Of a DNA stretch of 43,280 bases, positions 39,088-43,280 are shown in pieces. This stretch comes from SZUA-426 sp041666155. GTDB lineage: Bacteria; Spirochaetota; Spirochaetia; Treponematales; Breznakiellaceae. The stretch's first letter is position 1, and each line of letters opens with the position of its first letter. The notes beneath the pieces were generated by a model. That model had not been told where the DNA came from and did not search any database. It saw only the letters and a list, made by a program, of their open reading frames with translations. The stretch lies in NCBI GenBank assembly GCA_041666155.1, contig JBAYHM010000003.1, positions 1 through 43,280 on the forward strand. Direction: 5' to 3'. Both the position numbers and the translations under genes were made by a program.

Positions 39088-40608
39088 ATGGCTTACATCA
39101 TCGAAATGCTCGATATCGTTAAGACGTTCCCGGGGATTCGCGCCAACGACGGCGTGACGTTAGAGGTTGAAAAGGGAGCCGTTCACGCCCTTCTCGGAGA
39201 GAACGGCGCGGGCAAGTCGACGCTCATGAGTATCCTTTTCGGCCTGTATCGGCCCGAAGCCGGAATAATAAAGGTCCGCGGTGAAGAAGTCTCCATAAGC
39301 GATCCGAACGTGGCCAATAGGCTCGGTATCGGCATGGTCCATCAGCATTTTAAGCTGGTGCATAACTTTACCGTCACCGAAAATATCGTGCTCGGATTGG
39401 AACCTCACAAGGGGCCGCTTCTGGACATTAAAACGGCCGAAGAGCGCGTTGCCGACTTATCTAAAAAATACGCTCTCGATGTCGACCCGCGTTCAGTTAT
39501 AGAGGATATCTCGGTAGGCATGCAGCAGCGCGTTGAAATCCTCAAAATGCTCTACCGCGATGCGGAAATCCTTATTTTCGATGAACCGACCGCGGTGCTC
39601 ACGCCGCACGAAATCCATGAGCTCATGGGAATCATGCGGCGCTTGGTGGAGGAGGGGAAAACCATTCTCCTCATTACGCATAAGCTCAAGGAAATCAAGG
39701 CCGTCGCCGACGTTTGCACGGTACTTCGCCGCGGGAAACTCATCGGCACGGTGAAAGTGAGTGAAACGAGCGAAGAGCGCATGGCTGAGATGATGGTAGG
39801 TCGCGAGGTGAGCTTTACCGTAGACAAGACCCCAGCGATACCCGGTGAAGTACTTCTGGAAATCGAAGGTCTCTCGGTAAAAAATTCGAAAGGTTTGCTT
39901 TGCGTCAGAAACCTGTCGCTCAAAGTTCGCCGCGGCGAGATCCTCGGCCTGTGCGGCGTTGACGGAAACGGCCAGACCGAGCTGGTACACGCGTTGACCG
40001 GGCTAGCCAAAATCGAGTCCGGGCGAATTCTTCTCAAAGGTCGCGACATCTCTCGCTTGACGGTAAAGCGGCGGACGACGGCGGGTCTCGGCCACATCCC
40101 GGAAGATCGGCAGCGCTACGGGCTGGTTCTGGATTTTCGTTTGGACGAAAATTTGGTCGTTCACGCCTACGGAAAGCCGCCGTTCTCTCATTTCGGAGTG
40201 CTCGATTATCGCGCCATTAAAAAGAACGCCGATCGGCTCATTGAGGAATTCGACGTGCGTTCCGGTGAAGGCCCCTCTACGCCGGCCCGCAGCCTTTCGG
40301 GCGGCAACCAGCAAAAGGCGATTGTCGCGCGCGAGATCGACCGGTCTCCGGAAGTGTTCGTCGTCGCCCAGCCGACGCGCGGTCTTGATGTCGGCGCCAT
40401 CGAATACATCCACAAGCGCATCGTCGAGGAACGCGACAAAGGGAAAGCCGTACTGCTGGTGTCCTTGGAACTGGACGAGATTATGGATTTATCCGACCGC
40501 ATCGCGGTTATCTTCAACGGGGAAATCGTCGGTGAGGTTGATGCTTCGGCGACCGACGAAAACGAGCTCAGCCTCATGATGGCCGGCTCGAAGCGAAAGG
40601 CGGTGTGA
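39088..40608 (+). CDS. Nucleoside ABC transporter ATP-binding protein (two NBDs)
   Basis: 506 residues with two fused nucleotide-binding domains, as in sugar and nucleoside importers of the RbsA/YufO/PnrC type. NBD1 has LLGENGAGKSTLM, a signature region EDISVGMQQRVEILKMLY and Walker B EILIFDEPTAVLTP. NBD2 has the degenerate Walker A GVDGNGQTEL, signature RSLSGGNQQKAIVAREI and VAQPTRGLDVGA. It powers uptake of the nucleoside delivered by the lipoprotein. The next gene starts 5 nt after its stop, forming an operon with both permeases. The ATG at 39088 gives the usual start MAYIIEMLDIVKTFPGI. Confidence 0.93.
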   Translation: MAYIIEMLDIVKTFPGIRANDGVTLEVEKGAVHALLGENGAGKSTLMSILFGLYRPEAGIIKVRGEEVSISDPNVANRLGIGMVHQHFKLVHNFTVTENIVLGLEPHKGPLLDIKTAEERVADLSKKYALDVDPRSVIEDISVGMQQRVEILKMLYRDAEILIFDEPTAVLTPHEIHELMGIMRRLVEEGKTILLITHKLKEIKAVADVCTVLRRGKLIGTVKVSETSEERMAEMMVGREVSFTVDKTPAIPGEVLLEIEGLSVKNSKGLLCVRNLSLKVRRGEILGLCGVDGNGQTELVHALTGLAKIESGRILLKGRDISRLTVKRRTTAGLGHIPEDRQRYGLVLDFRLDENLVVHAYGKPPFSHFGVLDYRAIKKNADRLIEEFDVRSGEGPSTPARSLSGGNQQKAIVAREIDRSPEVFVVAQPTRGLDVGAIEYIHKRIVEERDKGKAVLLVSLELDEIMDLSDRIAVIFNGEIVGEVDASATDENELSLMMAGSKRKAV

Positions 40609-40612
40609 CGGT

Positions 40613-41689
40613 ATGGGCAAAGATCGATCGAAAATAACCGTACCGCTGGTCGCGGTCCTACTCGGTTTTATTACCGGCGCCATCATCATCATGATCACCG
40701 GAAAATCCCCGCTCGGTATGGTTCAGGCGATGGTCCGCACTCTGACCGGTTTTGATATCTACGGCAGGTCAAGCTACAACCCCTACTACATAGGTGAGTT
40801 CCTGCTGCAATCCCTACCGATCATCCTGACCGGCTTGTCGATCGCTTTCGCCTTCCGCACCGGCTTGTTCAACATCGGCGCGGAAGGGCAGCTCATGATG
40901 GGCTCTCTTGCCGCCGTCACCGTGGCGCTTCTGCTTAAGGCGCCCTTCGGCTTTCATTCACTTCTCTGCCTCCTGGCCGCTGCTGCCGCCGGAGCGCTTT
41001 GGGGCGCGATTCCCGGTTACCTGAAGGCTCGCTTCAACGTACACGAGGTTGTGGTCACCATTATGCTCAACTATACCGCGCTCCATTTTTCCAACTGGGC
41101 GCTCCTCCTTTTCGGTTCGGTCGATAGAGTGAAAACCTCAGAATTTCCGGCCTCGGCAAGCTTAGCCAGTAAATTTCTGGCGGATATGACCAACGGCTCG
41201 CGGCTCAATTGGGGCATCATCCCGGTCATTATCGCGCTCGTGCTCTACTGGTTCATAATCGAAAAAACGACCTTCGGATTTTCTCTTCGCGCGGTCGGTT
41301 TCAACAAGGACGCCGCGCGTTACGCCGGTATGAAGGTGGAGCGTGATGTGGTCATGTCGATGGTGATCGCGGGGGCCTTCGCGGGGCTCGCCGGAGCGGT
41401 AATAACCCTGGGCACCTTTAATTTTGGGCGCGTGCTGCCGTCGATGGAAGGCTACGGGATGGACGGCATCGCGGTTGCCTTAGTCGGCGGCAACGCGGCC
41501 GTGGGAGTGCTCTTTTCGGGACTGCTGTTCGGCATGCTGAAAGCTGCCCAGCCGCTCATGCAGTCGAGCCAGATACCGCGAGAGATCGCGGGCATCATAC
41601 AATCGTCCATCGTTTTGTTCGTGGCGATGCGTTTAGGTATAGAGGCCCTGCTGGACACGCTTAAGCGAAAGCGGGAGGGACAAAAATGA
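40613..41689 (+). CDS. Nucleoside ABC transporter permease 1
   Basis: 358 residues and about eight to ten hydrophobic segments. The BPD_transp_2 (branched-chain/ribose/nucleoside) permease pattern is visible in LPIILTGLSIAFAFRTGLFNIGAEGQLMMGSLAA, the hallmark N-terminal motif. It also appears in VHEVVVTIMLNYTALHF and in ARYAGMKVERDVVMSMVIAGAFAGLAGAV, the ATPase-contact loop. Together with the next gene it forms the inner-membrane channel. The next start overlaps by ATGA. Confidence 0.92.
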   Translation: MGKDRSKITVPLVAVLLGFITGAIIIMITGKSPLGMVQAMVRTLTGFDIYGRSSYNPYYIGEFLLQSLPIILTGLSIAFAFRTGLFNIGAEGQLMMGSLAAVTVALLLKAPFGFHSLLCLLAAAAAGALWGAIPGYLKARFNVHEVVVTIMLNYTALHFSNWALLLFGSVDRVKTSEFPASASLASKFLADMTNGSRLNWGIIPVIIALVLYWFIIEKTTFGFSLRAVGFNKDAARYAGMKVERDVVMSMVIAGAFAGLAGAVITLGTFNFGRVLPSMEGYGMDGIAVALVGGNAAVGVLFSGLLFGMLKAAQPLMQSSQIPREIAGIIQSSIVLFVAMRLGIEALLDTLKRKREGQK

Positions 41690-42633
41690 AACTGTTCCTG
41701 GAAATGTTCCCCATCGCGCTTATGTTCGCCGCCCCAATAGTCATCGCCGCGCTCGGAGGTCTTTTCAGCGAGCGTTCAGGTATAGTTAATGTCGCCCTGG
41801 AAGGCATCATGATGGTCGGCGCCTTTGCCGCGGCCGCCGTCACCGTCGTGCTTGAACCGGTGACACCCGCGGCTGCCTGGATAGGACTTTTCGTCGCCGT
41901 GCTTTCGGGCATGGTCTTTTCCTTGCTTCATGCTAGTGCGTCCATTAATTTTAAAGCAAACCAGGTGGTTTCCGGCACCGCGCTCAATATTCTGGCAGGA
42001 GGACTCACGGTCTATCTCTGCCAGATCTTTTTCCGTCAGCAGCGGACAAAAGCTTTTTCTTCCGGACTTCAAAAAATCACCGTTCCGGGTCTTTCGGATA
42101 TTCCGATCATTGGCGAAATGTTCTTCAACGGGGCGTATCCTACGTTCTATGTCATGGTCGTTCTCGTGCTGTTGACCGCTTTCATCGTGTACAAAACGCC
42201 GCTTGGGCTTCGTCTCCGCGCCTGTGGCGAACATCCGCAGGCAGCGGCCTCAATGGGAATTGATGTCTACGGCATGCGCTATTTCGGCGTCGTCGCGTCT
42301 GGCGCGCTCGCGGGCTTAGCCGGCGGCGTCATGGTGCTTTCCGCGGACATCCAGTACACCGTGACTTCCATCCACGGAACCGGCTTCATCGCGCTTGCCT
42401 CGCTTATTTTCGGGAAGTGGAATCCCTTCGGCGTACTCGGCGCGGGAGTATTTTTCGGTTTTTCCCAAGCCTTGTCTTTCTACGCGAAGGATATCGATTT
42501 TCTCGCGAAAATGCCGACCGAGTTTTTCTATTTCCTGCCGTACGTGCTGACTATCGTCGCGCTCATTGTGTTCTCAGGTCGATCGGTCGGCCCGAGAGCC
42601 GCCGGAGAAATCTACGACGCGGGAAAACGGTAA
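41686..42633 (+). CDS. Nucleoside ABC transporter permease 2
   Basis: 315 residues, BPD_transp_2 family. MFAAPIVIAALGGLFSERSGIVNVALEGIMMVGAF is the typical N-terminal signature, with later FKANQVVSGTALNILAGGLTVYLC and the coupling region ASMGIDVYGMRYFGVVASGALAGLAGGVMVL. It pairs with permease 1 in a heterodimer. ATGA overlap with the upstream gene; a GC-rich hairpin (42653-42671) may end the operon. Confidence 0.92.
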   Translation: MKLFLEMFPIALMFAAPIVIAALGGLFSERSGIVNVALEGIMMVGAFAAAAVTVVLEPVTPAAAWIGLFVAVLSGMVFSLLHASASINFKANQVVSGTALNILAGGLTVYLCQIFFRQQRTKAFSSGLQKITVPGLSDIPIIGEMFFNGAYPTFYVMVVLVLLTAFIVYKTPLGLRLRACGEHPQAAASMGIDVYGMRYFGVVASGALAGLAGGVMVLSADIQYTVTSIHGTGFIALASLIFGKWNPFGVLGAGVFFGFSQALSFYAKDIDFLAKMPTEFFYFLPYVLTIVALIVFSGRSVGPRAAGEIYDAGKR

Positions 42634-42646
42634 CGCGGCTCGGCGC

Positions 42647-42676
42647 TTGACGAGGGGGGCCTCGCCCCCCTACTAT
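42647..42676 (+). promoter_or_regulatory. alaS promoter with embedded hairpin
   Basis: TTGACG (42647-42652), an 18-bp spacer and TACTAT (42671-42676) lie 8 nt before the alaS ATG. The spacer itself is a hairpin, aggggggc-ctc-gccccccta, which could end the transporter transcript. No ribosome site fits before the ATG. Confidence 0.5.
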
Positions 42677-42684
42677 TGCCGCCT

Positions 42685-43280
42685 ATGGACGCGAACGAAC
42701 TCCGCTCGAAATACATCGAATTCTTTAAATCGAAGGGCCACGCCCAGATTCAAGGCAAGTCCCTCCTTCCGGATAACGACCCCACGGTCCTTTTCACGAC
42801 GGCCGGCATGCACCCGTTGGTTCCCTACCTTTTAGGTGAACCGCATCCGGCGGGTACGCGTTTGACGGACTACCAGAAGTGCATCCGCACAGGCGACATC
42901 GACGCGGTAGGCGATCCCAGTCACCTGACCTGCTTCGAGATGCTCGGAAACTGGTCCCTCGGCGATTATTTCAAAGAAGGCGCCATTACCATGAGCTACG
43001 AATTCCTCACGGACAAGAAGTGGCTCGGCATCCCGGTTGAAAAACTTGCCGTCACCGTATTCGCCGGCGAGGAAGGTATTCCCCGCGACGACGAATCGGC
43101 GGCGATCTGGAAACGCCTCGGGATTCCCGCGGACCGTATCAAGTTTCTTCCGCGGGAGGATAACTGGTGGGGTCCCGCCGGTTCCACCGGTCCCTGCGGC
43201 CCGGACTCCGAAATGTTCATAGATACCGGTCGTCCTTCCTGCGCCGATCCCGACTGCGGTCCCGGCTGCAAGTGCGGTAA
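42685..43280 (+). CDS. alaS: Alanyl-tRNA synthetase, N-terminal part (cut by window end)
   Basis: The first 198 residues are present. The class II catalytic core is clear: MDANELRSKYIEFFKSKGH, LLPDNDPTVLFTTAGMHPLVPYLLGEPHP, and FEMLGNWSLGDYFKEG. Next come LPREDNWWGPAGSTGPCGPDSEMF, which holds the ATP-binding motif 2/3 region, and a Cys-rich DPDCGPGCKCG at the edge. It charges tRNA-Ala with alanine. Spirochaete AlaRS proteins are often shorter than the E. coli enzyme; the length here cannot be judged. The ATG at 42685 has no ribosome site but has a promoter just upstream. Confidence 0.96.
   Translation, partial: MDANELRSKYIEFFKSKGHAQIQGKSLLPDNDPTVLFTTAGMHPLVPYLLGEPHPAGTRLTDYQKCIRTGDIDAVGDPSHLTCFEMLGNWSLGDYFKEGAITMSYEFLTDKKWLGIPVEKLAVTVFAGEEGIPRDDESAAIWKRLGIPADRIKFLPREDNWWGPAGSTGPCGPDSEMFIDTGRPSCADPDCGPGCKCG

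Overview
The window looks like part of a spirochaete chromosome, most likely a free-living or gut treponeme relative. This is an inference from content: a BMP-family purine nucleoside lipoprotein with a duplicated-NBD ATPase and two permeases (the PnrA-E/TmpC arrangement), a PEGA-domain protein beside a LysM/M23 peptidase, chemotaxis receptors, an M18 aminopeptidase and Lon. The DNA is GC-rich by eye except for one AT-rich island near 29.55-30.25 kb. No rRNA, tRNA, insertion sequence, prophage or CRISPR array was seen.

Region 1 (1-4.5 kb): a gene-free stretch with a 160-bp imperfect palindrome, then the most unusual block. A frameshifted NapH-like Fe-S membrane protein points away from an ArsM-like methyltransferase. 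A 35-residue peptide with a Cys-rich tail follows, then a radical SAM/SPASM enzyme and a thioredoxin-thioredoxin reductase fusion. The order and spacing fit a ribosomally made, post-translationally modified peptide (RiPP) pathway that I cannot match to a named class.

Region 2 (4.5-11.6 kb): M18 aminopeptidase, a small hypothetical, a DUF4382-type lipoprotein, and a divergent operon of ECF sigma factor, membrane anti-sigma with a glycogen-binding-like domain, and three secreted or outer-membrane proteins. A SAM methyltransferase is divergent from a second NapH-like protein.

Region 3 (11.7-18.9 kb): a DUF5666-like lipoprotein, a SHOCT/secreted-protein pair, and a four-gene operon (DJ-1/PfpI, metallo-beta-lactamase fold, small membrane protein, TetR) behind a strong promoter and a near-perfect 23-bp palindrome. 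Convergent argA follows.

Region 4 (19-30.3 kb): Lon, a chemotaxis receptor with an in-frame remnant of another receptor behind it, MetY, a condensation-fold acyltransferase with a zinc-ribbon membrane partner, and elongation factor G followed by a relic of a second EF-G 3' end. An AT-rich YdcF-like gene that looks transferred comes last.

Region 5 (30.3-43.3 kb): penicillin-binding protein 1A, a ferredoxin-M23-PEGA operon, an AAA ATPase, deoC, the nucleoside uptake locus and the start of alaS (cut by the window end). DeoC beside nucleoside uptake suggests deoxynucleoside salvage. Several genes have a -10 element 6-8 nt before the ATG and no Shine-Dalgarno, suggesting leaderless transcripts.
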